From: an uncultured SAR116 cluster alpha proteobacterium
GTDB taxonomy: Bacteria; Pseudomonadota; Alphaproteobacteria; Puniceispirillales; Puniceispirillaceae
Assembly: GCA_902520575.1 (NCBI GenBank)
Contig: CABYOG010000018.1
Location: forward strand, 1-18,701
Length of the DNA stretch: 18,701 nt
Direction of reading: 5' to 3'
Shown: positions 7,655-15,817 of the stretch, piece after piece
Layout: each line of letters opens with the position of its first letter
Numbering within the stretch: the stretch's first letter is position 1
Made by a program: the position numbers and the translations under genes
The notes under the pieces: generated by a model
Databases searched by the model: none
Told to the model about the DNA's origin: nothing
What the model saw: only the letters and a program-made list of their open reading frames with translations

Positions 7655-9192
7655 CTTCTTGTATTCTGCCTGCCGTCAAAGACCAGCCTGGTGACAATTT
7701 CAGTATGGGCGGTACGGACAAACTGGTCAATCATCTGAACCTCTTTCAGCTGCCAGCCTGCTGCTACCAAAACAGCGATATCTCGAACCGCTGTATGCGG
7801 ATTGCAGGACACCATCACGATGTCTGGAACAATATCGGGAACGCCGTCTGGCGCATCCTTTTGAAGAAGGTCTGCCAGCTCAACTAATTGGGCGGTCTGT
7901 GGTGCTGCCCCCTGGCGCGGTGGGTCAAGCAAGATCAAATCAAATTTCGGCTCACCTTTTGCTGTGCAGAACTCTTCTGCACGCACCGGAGCAGCTACCA
8001 GGTCACGACTGTGGGTGCTGCAGGATACTCCAAACCCTGCTGCCCGTGTCGCTGCAAGAAGGCTGTCAATAGCTGTTCGGTCTGCCTCATAGCATGTCAC
8101 TTTGGCTCCGTTACCCAACAGGGGTAGGGTAAAGGTTCCAATCCCGCAATACAGATCCATAACCCGCAAAGGGTGGCCGGACTGCAACCTGTCTGTTCGG
8201 GCTGCAGCTGATCGCAGAACAGCCTGTATTAATGCGGTTTCAGCTTCTTTGCTGGCTTGCAAAAAACTGCCTGGTGACGGATACAGGTTATGGCCGCCAA
8301 TCGCCCTTTCAAGCTGCAGAACAGCCGGGGCCTTTTCGGCTAGCAGCAGCGGGATATCAGTCTCTGGTTGGCGTACACATAGACGACAGACCGGCAGGCT
8401 GTCCAGCTCTGCTGACAAAGCCGTTAGCACCTTATCTGCCAGCGTCTCATCTGGCAGCAGCAGTATGTCCGACCCACTGCTCAGCAGATTGATCGCGATT
8501 TGTCCACTCTGTCCTGCAGGCAAATGCGGGGCGGCCCAGTCGTGAAGTTGTGTGATGAGCTTTTTTAGCTCTGTCTGCAAAACGCCACAGGTTTCCAGTG
8601 GATGAATGAAATGCGAAGCACGTCCGGTAAAGCCTACAATAAAGGTCTGCTCTGTCTGCCGGTAAGACAGGCGCACCCTTCGGCGCCCTGACATCTGTGT
8701 CCAGATAGGTAGAACAAATGGGGGCGCCATGAAATTGCCGGTTCCAAAGCCAGCCTTTTCAAAAACACGCTTTAGCTGATCCAGCTTCCAGTTCCGATAG
8801 GCAGCTTCGTTCATATGCTGCAGGCTGCAGCCACCGCAGCCCTTGAGCCCGGCAAAAACGTCACAGATTGGCGCAGAGCGAGAAGGGTTTGGTTTCAGAA
8901 GTTCAACCAGATCTGCTGTAAGACCCTGGCCCGTCAGCTGCTGGGGCTTGACCCGTACCTGCTCGCCTTCAAGACTGCCCGGCACATAAAACCGCCAGGC
9001 CTTAGTCTCATGCCCGACTGTGTAACTTGCTGAGCCAATGCCATCACCGCGGCTGCCCACAAATCTAATGGTCAGGTCGATTTCAGGGGCATTATGCGGC
9101 AGGCGTAAAGCTTTAGTTGGCTTCTGTTTTAACCTCTTCCTGCCCACTCTACGATTTTTGGGTCTGCCTTTGCTTGCATTCGCGCGTCTCAT
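7651..9192 (-). CDS. 23S rRNA/tRNA uracil-5-methyltransferase family protein (TrmA/RlmC/RlmD)
   Basis: This enzyme family methylates C5 of a specific uridine in 23S rRNA or tRNA using SAM. The 513-residue protein has a strongly basic N-terminal tail (about residues 1-30), a TRAM-like RNA-binding domain (about 38-100), and four cysteines for an iron-sulfur cluster: Cys110, Cys119, Cys122 (CGGCSLQH) and Cys202. The C-terminal Rossmann methyltransferase has LYCGIGTFTLPL for SAM, DPPRQGA at 423-429, nucleophile Cys463 in SCNP and the general base Glu498. Which uridine is modified cannot be told from sequence. The ATG at 9192 is used, since the longer frame opens with a TTG at 9210; no strong ribosome site is seen for either. 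It overlaps the ribbon-helix-helix gene by 4 bp. The first cysteine spacing is longer than in E. coli RlmD. Confidence 0.93.
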   Translation of the reverse strand: MRRANASKGRPKNRRVGRKRLKQKPTKALRLPHNAPEIDLTIRFVGSRGDGIGSASYTVGHETKAWRFYVPGSLEGEQVRVKPQQLTGQGLTADLVELLKPNPSRSAPICDVFAGLKGCGGCSLQHMNEAAYRNWKLDQLKRVFEKAGFGTGNFMAPPFVLPIWTQMSGRRRVRLSYRQTEQTFIVGFTGRASHFIHPLETCGVLQTELKKLITQLHDWAAPHLPAGQSGQIAINLLSSGSDILLLPDETLADKVLTALSAELDSLPVCRLCVRQPETDIPLLLAEKAPAVLQLERAIGGHNLYPSPGSFLQASKEAETALIQAVLRSAAARTDRLQSGHPLRVMDLYCGIGTFTLPLLGNGAKVTCYEADRTAIDSLLAATRAAGFGVSCSTHSRDLVAAPVRAEEFCTAKGEPKFDLILLDPPRQGAAPQTAQLVELADLLQKDAPDGVPDIVPDIVMVSCNPHTAVRDIAVLVAAGWQLKEVQMIDQFVRTAHTEIVTRLVFDGRQNTRR

Positions 9193-9319
9193 AATCTTGT
9201 CTGCTATCAACTCACAAGGGCTTTTTCCTGCTTGTCATCTTATCCAAATATCTGCAGTCGGTGATCTCTTCAGAAGCTTTCGCGCATGTCAATCAGCTGG
9301 GCATGCTTCCAAAAAAGCC

Positions 9320-10372
9320 CTAATAGGCCCGTTTGCCCGCAAATAGGGCGGCCTCATGCAGCGCAGCTTTTACAGGCCCATCTGGCACGACAGACAAGGC
9401 TTGAATAGCGCGTTCTGTCTCTGCACGGGCATAAGACAAAGCATTCTCAATCGCATTGTGACGCCCTAATAGTGCGCGGGCTTTATCAAGATCCCCGTCT
9501 TGTATAATGTTGTCTCCTAATGTGCGTTTCCAGAAGGCCCGCTGAACGTCATCAGCCTTTTGCCAGGCCAGAATGACGGGCAGGGTAATTTTGCCCTCAT
9601 GGAAATCATCGCCGCCATTCTTGCCCAGATATATGGGGTCAGCCTCATAATCAAGCGCGTCATCACAAATTTGAAAGGCCATACCCATATGCAGTCCATA
9701 GTGATGCATAGCTGTGGAAAGGGCCTCGTCCGCGCCTCCAACCCGTGCGCCGGATTCTGCTGCCGCAGAAAATAAAGTCGCTGTTTTGTTTGTAATCATA
9801 GAAAGGTAATCATCTAGGCTACTGTCAGGCGCGCCAGCCATGGTCATCTGTTTTACCTCGCCTTCGGTAATACGCGCAGAGGCTGATGACAATAGACCAA
9901 GAACGGTCAGATCATTTGTTTCCACCATAAGCTCAAACGCGCGGGCAAACAGAAAGTCACCGACCAGAACAGACGCTTCATTACCCCACAGCGCGTTGGC
10001 TGTGTCGCGGCCGCGTCGTCGGTCTGATTTGTCGATAACATCATCATGCAGCAGAGTGGCGCTGTGAATAAATTCAACCGCAGCTGCAAGCTGAAGAACA
10101 GAGGCCGGCGCGCTTTGACCTTTACTGGCGGCCAATGCGCCAACCACGCATAACATCGGCCGCATCCGTTTGCCCCCGGCTGCGATAAGGTGACTTGCTA
10201 GTTCAGGGATAAGAGGCACATTTGAGGCCATCCGGGCCTGGATTATATCATTTATCTGCGCCATTGACGGTGCGCAAAGGGCTAGCAGTTTATCCAGTGA
10301 CGCGCGGGGTGACCGCTCAGTTTTTCGTTCAGCTAGGTTCATATCAAGTCGATAAAAATATCCAATGGACAT
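9320..10372 (-). CDS. ispB: Long-chain polyprenyl diphosphate synthase (ubiquinone side chain)
   Basis: This enzyme extends allylic diphosphates with isopentenyl diphosphate to make the octa- to decaprenyl chain that becomes the ubiquinone tail. The trans-isoprenyl synthase signatures are complete: GGKRMRP at about 66-72, the first Asp-rich motif LLHDDVID with Asp110/Asp111, and the second ICDDALDY with Asp237/Asp238. The small residues four and five positions before the first motif favour a long-chain product. Length is 350 residues, normal for the family. The start is uncertain: ATG at 10372 is annotated, ATG at 10342 would give 340 residues, and a longer frame would need TTG; none has a clear ribosome site. 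It is transcribed divergently from the DUF2007 gene and lies 127 bp before the RNA methyltransferase gene. Confidence 0.93.
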   Translation of the reverse strand: MSIGYFYRLDMNLAERKTERSPRASLDKLLALCAPSMAQINDIIQARMASNVPLIPELASHLIAAGGKRMRPMLCVVGALAASKGQSAPASVLQLAAAVEFIHSATLLHDDVIDKSDRRRGRDTANALWGNEASVLVGDFLFARAFELMVETNDLTVLGLLSSASARITEGEVKQMTMAGAPDSSLDDYLSMITNKTATLFSAAAESGARVGGADEALSTAMHHYGLHMGMAFQICDDALDYEADPIYLGKNGGDDFHEGKITLPVILAWQKADDVQRAFWKRTLGDNIIQDGDLDKARALLGRHNAIENALSYARAETERAIQALSVVPDGPVKAALHEAALFAGKRAY

Positions 10373-10425
10373 TTCTTTCAAAACTAAGGCGTTTTTCGTT
10401 TTGTGTTGATAGGCTGATTAATACA

Positions 10426-10437
10426 GCTTGTGCAAGC
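10426..10437. promoter_or_regulatory. Inverted repeat in the divergent promoter region
   Basis: GCTTG and CAAGC flank a two-base centre, a 12-bp dyad roughly midway between the divergent polyprenyl synthase and DUF2007 genes. On the minus strand it overlaps a weak -35-like TTGCAC, with TATCAA (complement of 10405-10410) as a possible -10 at 18-bp spacing. It may be an operator or chance. Confidence 0.22.
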
Positions 10438-10461
10438 AAAAACAGATTTCTCTTTCAGTAC

Positions 10462-10490
10462 TTGGAAAAACGGTGTTTATATCAGATAAT
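10462..10490 (+). promoter_or_regulatory. Sigma-70-type promoter for the DUF2007-methyltransferase operon
   Basis: TTGGAA (10462-10467) as -35 and GATAAT (10485-10490) as -10 are separated by exactly 17 bp. The predicted transcription start, seven bases after the -10, falls at 10497-10498, on or next to the ATG at 10498. Transcription from here would give a leaderless mRNA. No other good promoter was seen in the divergent gap on this strand. Confidence 0.5.
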
Positions 10491-10497
10491 TATGGCT

Positions 10498-10713
10498 ATG
10501 GAATGTCTTGTAAAAACAACTGACCCGGTCCGCCTGACCCTTTTGCAGTCAATATTGTCTGAAGCGCAGATACCGTATCAAATTTTTGATCAGCATATTT
10601 CTTCACTGGAAGCAGGAATAGGTGTCTTCCCGCGGCGAATTATGGTGAGAACAGGCTGGTTGCGGCCTTCCCGTAACCTTTTAGCTGATGAAGGCCAGCT
10701 CTACAATGACTGA
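10498..10713 (+). CDS. DUF2007 family protein (putative signal-transducing protein)
   Basis: The 71-residue protein fits the DUF2007 family, whose known structures resemble small PII-like alpha/beta domains. The conserved features are an N-terminal strand with LVKTTDPVRL, a helix LLQSILSEAQIPYQIFD, then the pattern SSLEAGIGVFPRRIMV ending in a hydrophobic strand. The biochemical function is unknown. Two in-frame ATGs exist, at 10492 and 10498; the second is chosen because the promoter's predicted start falls on it, and neither has a ribosome binding site. The 3' end overlaps the methyltransferase gene by 8 bp. The same pairing next to a divergent polyprenyl synthase gene recurs in alphaproteobacteria. 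The open frame continues upstream to 10222, but that part overlaps the divergent gene and promoter and is not credible coding. Confidence 0.85.
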   Translation: MECLVKTTDPVRLTLLQSILSEAQIPYQIFDQHISSLEAGIGVFPRRIMVRTGWLRPSRNLLADEGQLYND

Positions 10714-11524
10714 TGCGACTGCTGCAGCTCTGGTGACCACAGATGACTGCTTTTTATCTGGTCAGGTGCATCTGCGCCAGCCGCGTGACGGCTACCGTGT
10801 GGGTACAGATGCAGTGATCCTAGCGGCCAGCATAAACACCGGAGTAGTGTCCAAAAAACAAACCAGAAGACATGCAGAGCAGCGCAAACGCCTATTGGAT
10901 ATGGGAGCAGGCGTTGGCGGCATATCACTGGCAGTCTGTCAGCGATGCGCAAATGTGCATATCACAGCAGTCGAAAAGGACCAGACTAGCTTTGATTTGC
11001 TGAGTTATAATATTTCTGTGAATGACCAGACAGCGGTTATCCGCCCCCATCTAGGCAATGTGCTAACGCTACCGCCTGTGTTGCGAGGATCATTTGATCA
11101 TGTGTTTGCCAATCCGCCGTTCCATCACGGCTCAGATTTGCCTTCCAGTTCGCGCCGCCGGCGTGAGGCACATTATGCTGATGAAGCGGCTTTGTCTGAC
11201 TGGGTTGCTTCTGCCTTATGGGCTGTAAAATCAAAAGGCAGGGTCAGCTTCATCGTCCGTGCTGACCGGACAGATCAAGTGATTCGGGGCTTGAGTGATG
11301 GCGGTGCCGGAGAGATTTTATTGTACCCGTTATGGTCTTATCGTAGCAGCCCGGCTATACGAATGATCATTACGGCCCGTGCAGGCGTAAAGGGGGCGAT
11401 GGCAATGCTGCCTGGCCTGGTTTTGCATCATGCCAGCGGGGCTTTGACGTCAGAAGCCCGCCGAGTTATGAAGGGGGAGGGGCTGCTGTTGCGCCATCCT
11501 GCAACAACACACCTAGAAGCCTAG
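10706..11524 (+). CDS. tRNA1(Val) adenine-37 N6-methyltransferase-like protein
   Basis: The protein resembles the YfiC/TrmN6 family of SAM-dependent methyltransferases, which methylate N6 of an adenine next to the anticodon of tRNA-Val. The RDGYRVGTDAVILAA segment typical of this family lies near residue 26. SAM motif I, LLDMGAGVGGISLAV, begins at residue 63, and the amino-methyltransferase NPPF motif is at 136-139, followed by the variable RNA-side loop. The family is often labelled by weak homology, so RNA or another substrate remains open. The ATG at 10706 gives 272 residues and begins as its relatives do (MTDAT); an ATG at 10688 in the same frame would add six. The short overlap with the DUF2007 gene implies co-translation. 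A basic insert of about 15 residues precedes motif I. Confidence 0.85.
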   Translation: MTDATAAALVTTDDCFLSGQVHLRQPRDGYRVGTDAVILAASINTGVVSKKQTRRHAEQRKRLLDMGAGVGGISLAVCQRCANVHITAVEKDQTSFDLLSYNISVNDQTAVIRPHLGNVLTLPPVLRGSFDHVFANPPFHHGSDLPSSSRRRREAHYADEAALSDWVASALWAVKSKGRVSFIVRADRTDQVIRGLSDGGAGEILLYPLWSYRSSPAIRMIITARAGVKGAMAMLPGLVLHHASGALTSEARRVMKGEGLLLRHPATTHLEA

Positions 11525-11552
11525 AATCAGACTTGCCTAAACAGGAAACGAG

Positions 11553-12395
11553 ATGAAGTCATTTTTACAAAAGCTGATGTTCTGGAAGTCGCGCGTGCCG
11601 CGTGTTGCCCTTGTTCGGCTAACTGGAGTTATCGCGGCCGGAAGCAGTCCGCTTAAACGCGGGCTGAATCTGGACAGTATTGATCCTGTGTTGAAAAAAG
11701 CGTTTGGCATGCGCCGGATCAAGGCTGTGATTTTGGCGATTAACTCGCCTGGCGGCTCGCCTGTACAATCAGCGCTTATCGGCGCTCGCATCCGTCAATT
11801 GGCCAAAAAACATGATATACCTGTGCTGGCCTTTTGCGAAGATGTAGCCGCATCTGGTGGCTATTGGCTGGCAACTGCTGCGGATGAGATTTTTGCAAAT
11901 AATGCCTCTATCATTGGGTCTATCGGAGTGATCTCTGCTGGATTTGGCTTCCCGCAAGCACTTGAAAAGCTGGGTGTTGAACGGCGCGTTTACACCTCGG
12001 GTAGGTCAAAATCAATGCTAGATCCATTTCGGCCTGAAAAAGAAGAGGATGTGCAGTATTTGCAAACGTTGCAGTCTGACATACACCAGACCTTCATCGA
12101 CCAGGTCAAGACCCGGCGCGGAGGCCGCCTGGATGCTACTGAGGATGAGCTGTACAGCGGTCAGTTCTGGACCGGGGTAAAAGCGCTTGAACTTGGCCTT
12201 GTGGATGGTCTGGGCACTATGCATGATATGCTGACTGACCGTTTTGGTGACGAGCTAGAGATTGTGGCTGTTCAGCCAAAACGCCAGTTTTTGTCCTTTT
12301 CCGGGCCGGCAGGTCAAGCTGTTGGCAGGGCAGGCGCAGAACATCTGGTTGCTCATTTAGAAGAGCGCAACTACTGGCAGCGATACGGCCTTTAG
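11553..12395 (+). CDS. S49 family serine peptidase (SppA/SohB-like)
   Basis: The S49 family includes SppA, which clears signal peptides left in the membrane, and SohB. The 280-residue protein is the short form with one protease domain. It has NSPGGSPVQS at about 64-73, nucleophile Ser101 in DVAASGGYWLA, and the general base Lys153 in GRSKSMLDPF, so the Ser-Lys dyad is intact. There is no clear signal peptide or membrane anchor at the N-terminus, so a membrane-side cytoplasmic or peripheral location is more likely than a periplasmic one. AGGAAA precedes the ATG at good spacing. It lies 28 bp after the methyltransferase gene and 42 bp before the small membrane-protein gene, consistent with one operon. 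Confidence 0.92.
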   Translation: MKSFLQKLMFWKSRVPRVALVRLTGVIAAGSSPLKRGLNLDSIDPVLKKAFGMRRIKAVILAINSPGGSPVQSALIGARIRQLAKKHDIPVLAFCEDVAASGGYWLATAADEIFANNASIIGSIGVISAGFGFPQALEKLGVERRVYTSGRSKSMLDPFRPEKEEDVQYLQTLQSDIHQTFIDQVKTRRGGRLDATEDELYSGQFWTGVKALELGLVDGLGTMHDMLTDRFGDELEIVAVQPKRQFLSFSGPAGQAVGRAGAEHLVAHLEERNYWQRYGL

Positions 12396-12437
12396 CAAGA
12401 TGCGGATGCACAGGTCACAATAAAAAGGTTCTGGGAT

Positions 12438-12659
12438 ATGTTTTCTGGTTCGAAATTACTGCTATTGTTTGCAGTGCTATGGCTGGTCTGGTTGGTTTTC
12501 CGCCTGCTCGATAGACGTAATCGGACACGGAATGTTGATCAGAATAAGACAGCAGAAAAAAAGGCTGACAGCTTTGTTGAGCTTACAGAATGTGAATTAT
12601 GTGGAGCCTATGTCTCAGTGGCAGGTTGCGACAATTCTGACTGCCCTGTGAACAGTTGA
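12438..12659 (+). CDS. Small single-pass membrane protein with zinc-ribbon-like tail
   Basis: The 73-residue protein has a hydrophobic segment at about residues 6-22, followed by a run of basic residues (DRRNRTRN), which would place the C-terminus in the cytoplasm. The tail carries four cysteines, Cys52 and Cys55 (CELC) with Cys64 and Cys69, spaced like a small zinc ribbon (CELCGAYV then GCDNSDCP). It resembles the PP0621 type of small proteins, whose function is not known. It lies between the S49 peptidase gene and glyQ on the same strand, an order that I recognise from other alphaproteobacteria. A modest AAGG motif lies before the ATG. Coding status is supported by the ordered cysteines and the membrane segment; function is not assigned. 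Confidence 0.75.
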   Translation: MFSGSKLLLLFAVLWLVWLVFRLLDRRNRTRNVDQNKTAEKKADSFVELTECELCGAYVSVAGCDNSDCPVNS

Positions 12660-12740
12660 TTTTTATGTGGAGACTCTCTACTGTCCCGCTCATGATTGCG
12701 CCTCGGCGTTCCTTCTGAGTGTTAAGCTTGCCTGTAACTG

Positions 12741-13634
12741 ATGAAAACTGATTTTCAATCGATCATTCTTAATCTGCAAAGCTATTGGGCGGCAAGGGGA
12801 TGTGTAATACTCCAGCCTTATGACATGGAAGTTGGGGCCGGCACATTCCATCCCGCAACAACTTTGCGTTCGTTGGGGCCGGACAAGGTCTGGAAGACAG
12901 CCTATGTGCAGCCATCGCGGCGGCCGACAGATGGCCGTTATGGTGAAAATCCAAACCGTCTTCAGCATTATTATCAGTTCCAGACCATCATGAAACCGTC
13001 TCCGCCTGACAGCCAGAAACTCTATCTTGGGTCATTGGAAGCAATTGGTTTGGATGTGAACGCACATGATATACGCTTTGTTGAAGATGACTGGGAATCT
13101 CCAACTCTAGGTGCTTGGGGGCTGGGCTGGGAAGTCTGGTGTGATGGGATGGAAATTTCACAATTCACGTACTTTCAGCAGGTTGGCGGGCTGGAATGTA
13201 ATCCAGTGCCGCTGGAACTGACCTATGGACTGGAACGTTTGGCTATGTTCATTCAGGGCGTTGAAAATGTCTATGATCTAGACTGGGATGGCGTACCATC
13301 AGCTGAGGGTGGGAAGAGTTACGGTGATATTTTTCACCGTGCCGAAGTTGAATTTTCAGCCTTCAATTTTGAACATGCCAGCACAGATGTCCTGTTCCAG
13401 CATTTTAAGGATGCAGAAACTGAATGCGCTGTGCTGCTAAATCGCCAGCTGGCGCTACCCGCCTATGATCAGTGCATGAAAGCAAGCCATTTGTTTAATT
13501 TGCTTGATGCCAGAGGCGTGATTTCGGTCAGTGAACGTCAGGCTTATATAGCACGGGTCCGGACACTTGCTAAGGGCTGTTGTGAAACATGGGTCGGTAA
13601 AGCTGAGGCCAGCCAGCAGGATGAACCGGGATGA
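12741..13634 (+). CDS. glyQ: Glycyl-tRNA synthetase alpha subunit GlyQ
   Basis: GlyQ is the catalytic class II subunit of the alpha2beta2 bacterial glycyl-tRNA synthetase, forming glycyl-adenylate and, with GlyS, charging tRNA-Gly. The 297 residues match the usual length of about 300. Near-invariant segments are present: [19 protein letters not shown] at about 20-38, [19 protein letters not shown] at about 55-73, then [39 protein letters not shown] and MCIQ-like [12 protein letters not shown]. The start ATG directly follows an in-frame stop, so it cannot be moved upstream; no ribosome binding site is obvious, and the 81 bp before it hold no clear promoter. Its TGA overlaps the glyS ATG by 4 bp. 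Confidence 0.98.
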   Translation: MKTDFQSIILNLQSYWAARGCVILQPYDMEVGAGTFHPATTLRSLGPDKVWKTAYVQPSRRPTDGRYGENPNRLQHYYQFQTIMKPSPPDSQKLYLGSLEAIGLDVNAHDIRFVEDDWESPTLGAWGLGWEVWCDGMEISQFTYFQQVGGLECNPVPLELTYGLERLAMFIQGVENVYDLDWDGVPSAEGGKSYGDIFHRAEVEFSAFNFEHASTDVLFQHFKDAETECAVLLNRQLALPAYDQCMKASHLFNLLDARGVISVSERQAYIARVRTLAKGCCETWVGKAEASQQDEPG

Positions 13635-15742
13635 GCGTGTTGTTTGTCGAAATTGGCTGTGAGGAGATCCCGGCACGGATGCAGATAAAAGCCGTTGCTG
13701 AGCTGTGTGATGGTTTATGCGGCCGGCTAGTCGCATTGGGCTTTACGGCAGAGCAGGGGCGCTTGGCTGTAAGCCCGCGTCATATGGCTGTTGAGATTAC
13801 TGGCCTTGAAACGGCTCTGCCTGATGGTCAGAAAGACAAGCGGGGCCCGCGCACAGATGCTCCGGATAAGGCGATTGATGGCTTTTGTCAATCAATAGGC
13901 CTCAGCCGAGAACAGCTTGTCAAGCGCGAGACGGAAAAAGGAGCCTTTTATTTTGCGGTGATGCAGCAGCGAGGCGCAGTGTTGGCGGAATGTCTGCAGA
14001 CTGTGATTGCTGAGACTGTAACCAATTTTCCCTGGCCGAAAAGTCAACGCTGGGCAGAAACAAGGCTAACATGGGTGCGCCCGCTTCATTCGGTGAATGT
14101 GCTTGTGGATAGTCAGCCTATCGCTGGCTGGATTGACCTTGGTGGCGCAAAGCGTATTGCCTTTGGTATGACAGCTATGGGTCATCCCTTTTATCCTGCT
14201 GATCCAGTCTGTCTGTCTGATTTTGACAGCTATATTGCAGCTATGAAAGATGTTCACGTTTTGGTTGATCATGAAGAACGAAAAGCTCGTATTGCAAACC
14301 AGCTTGAAAACGTTGCTGCCACAAAGCAGCTGAAGCCAGTTGCTGATGACAGCCTTCTAGACGAGGTCACCGGTCTTGTTGAATGGCCGAATGTTATCCT
14401 GGGCCAGATTGAGACAGAGTTTATGGGTCTGCCGCCTGAAGTTTTGGTTACCTCCATGCGGGTGCATCAGAAATTCTTTGCGCTCTCAAAAAAAGGGGCA
14501 GCGGAAAATCTGGCGCCTTTTTTTATGACCGTAACAAACCGGCGTTCAGATCTTGTAAATGACAAGTTAATTGCTGCGGGCAATGAGCGAGTTTTGCGTG
14601 CGCGTCTGGCAGACGCCAAATTTTTTTATGAGCAGGACAAAAAAACACCTCTGGACAGTCTAGCGGAGAAGCTTGAGGTTATGACTTTTTATGAGGGGTT
14701 AGGCAGCGTTGCTGATAAAGCCGAAAGGATGGCAGCCCTTGCCCAGGCCATTGCAAACCACCTTGATGCAGCTGACCCGGATACAGCGCGCCGTGCAGCA
14801 GTATTGGCCAAGGTTGACCTGGCCTCAGAAATGGTCGGTGAATTTCCTGAATTACAGGGCATAATGGGCGGTTATTACGCTACTGCTGCAGGTGAGGCGG
14901 CTGATGTGGCAGACGCTCTGACGCAGCATTACTTCCCGCAAGGCCCGTCCGATGAGATTCCTGCTAGCTTGTATGGGCAGATTGTAGCACTAGCAGATAA
15001 GATTGACACGTTAACAGGCTTTTTTGGTATCGTGGCCAAGCCAACAGGTTCACGTGACCCCTTTGCCCTGCGGCGAGCTGCTTTGGGCGTTCTGCGCATT
15101 ATTGACGAAGGCAATCTTGATCTGTCTATTGATGAATTGCTGGCTGATGCTTCTGCTCTCCACAAATCTGCCGGGCACAGGATTGATGCCCATAGTGAAG
15201 ATGCTGCAGCTCAAGATGCTGACTTGCCCGAATTCATTCTGGAGCGCTTGCGTGTCAGTTTACGGGAGTCTGGAATTAAACATGACGTGGTGGCAGCAGT
15301 GCTTGCTATGGCTCCGGAGGGTGCTGTTGGAGATGTCCGCTTGTGGCGGCGGCTGGCTACAGCATTAGACGGTTTTCTATCTTCAGATGACGGCAAATTA
15401 CTTGCTGGTGGCTGGCGACGTGTGTCTTCATTGTTGGCCGCAGAAGAAAAGAAAACATCAAATTTGTCTTTGCAGGTAGATGAAGACTTGTTTGTTGATC
15501 AGACGGAAACAGATTTGTATAAGGCAGTTCAGCTGTTACCCAACAGTGGTGGCCAAGATGAACCAGCCATTTTGTCTGCGATGCAGGGCCTAGCATCACT
15601 ATCTGGGCCAATAGACCGGTTTTTCGATGCGGTTGTGGTAAATGCAGATGAGGATTCTGTTCGGTCAAACCGGTTGGCCCTGTTGGCAGCTGTGCGGGCC
15701 AAGATGCTGGTTATTGCAGATTTCAGTCAGCTTGAGGGTTGA
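13631..15742 (+). CDS. glyS: Glycyl-tRNA synthetase beta subunit GlyS
   Basis: GlyS binds tRNA-Gly and completes the tetrameric bacterial glycyl-tRNA synthetase. The 703-residue protein is slightly longer than E. coli GlyS (689). Family segments are intact: [11 protein letters not shown] at residues 7-17, [15 protein letters not shown] starting at 245, [11 protein letters not shown] at about 275, [11 protein letters not shown], and the central [19 protein letters not shown] and [20 protein letters not shown] blocks. The C-terminal part ends in a DALR-like anticodon-binding domain ([16 protein letters not shown], then [10 protein letters not shown]). The ATG overlaps the glyQ stop as ATGA, which supports this start and coupled synthesis of equal amounts of both subunits. 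A gap of 75 bp separates it from ppdK. Confidence 0.98.
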   Translation: MSVLFVEIGCEEIPARMQIKAVAELCDGLCGRLVALGFTAEQGRLAVSPRHMAVEITGLETALPDGQKDKRGPRTDAPDKAIDGFCQSIGLSREQLVKRETEKGAFYFAVMQQRGAVLAECLQTVIAETVTNFPWPKSQRWAETRLTWVRPLHSVNVLVDSQPIAGWIDLGGAKRIAFGMTAMGHPFYPADPVCLSDFDSYIAAMKDVHVLVDHEERKARIANQLENVAATKQLKPVADDSLLDEVTGLVEWPNVILGQIETEFMGLPPEVLVTSMRVHQKFFALSKKGAAENLAPFFMTVTNRRSDLVNDKLIAAGNERVLRARLADAKFFYEQDKKTPLDSLAEKLEVMTFYEGLGSVADKAERMAALAQAIANHLDAADPDTARRAAVLAKVDLASEMVGEFPELQGIMGGYYATAAGEAADVADALTQHYFPQGPSDEIPASLYGQIVALADKIDTLTGFFGIVAKPTGSRDPFALRRAALGVLRIIDEGNLDLSIDELLADASALHKSAGHRIDAHSEDAAAQDADLPEFILERLRVSLRESGIKHDVVAAVLAMAPEGAVGDVRLWRRLATALDGFLSSDDGKLLAGGWRRVSSLLAAEEKKTSNLSLQVDEDLFVDQTETDLYKAVQLLPNSGGQDEPAILSAMQGLASLSGPIDRFFDAVVVNADEDSVRSNRLALLAAVRAKMLVIADFSQLEG

Positions 15743-15817
15743 ATATAGGGGAAGCCTAGAAGCAGATGCGAATTTTTTTTAATGGTTGTGGACGCTGAAA
15801 GGGCGGGGACAAAAATA

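Noticed and set aside
9217..9321. AGGGCTTTTT and AAAAAAGCCCT as an inverted repeat between the polyprenyl synthase and RNA methyltransferase genes
   Set aside because: The arms are about 80 bp apart and one lies at the end of the coding region; without a nearby T run or compact stem it is not a convincing terminator.
10222..10491. A long upstream extension of the DUF2007 frame
   Set aside because: The extension covers the coding region and promoter of the divergent polyprenyl synthase and is not like the family's N-terminus.
12660..12740. A possible regulatory leader before glyQ (T-box or glycine riboswitch)
   Set aside because: The gap is only 81 bp, with no specifier or antiterminator fold and no glycine-aptamer pattern that I can see; T-boxes are also not expected in this lineage.
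15773..15780. A run of eight T bases between glyS and ppdK, considered as a terminator
   Set aside because: No stable hairpin precedes it, so it is unlikely to stop transcription; it may only be a slippage-prone tract before ppdK.
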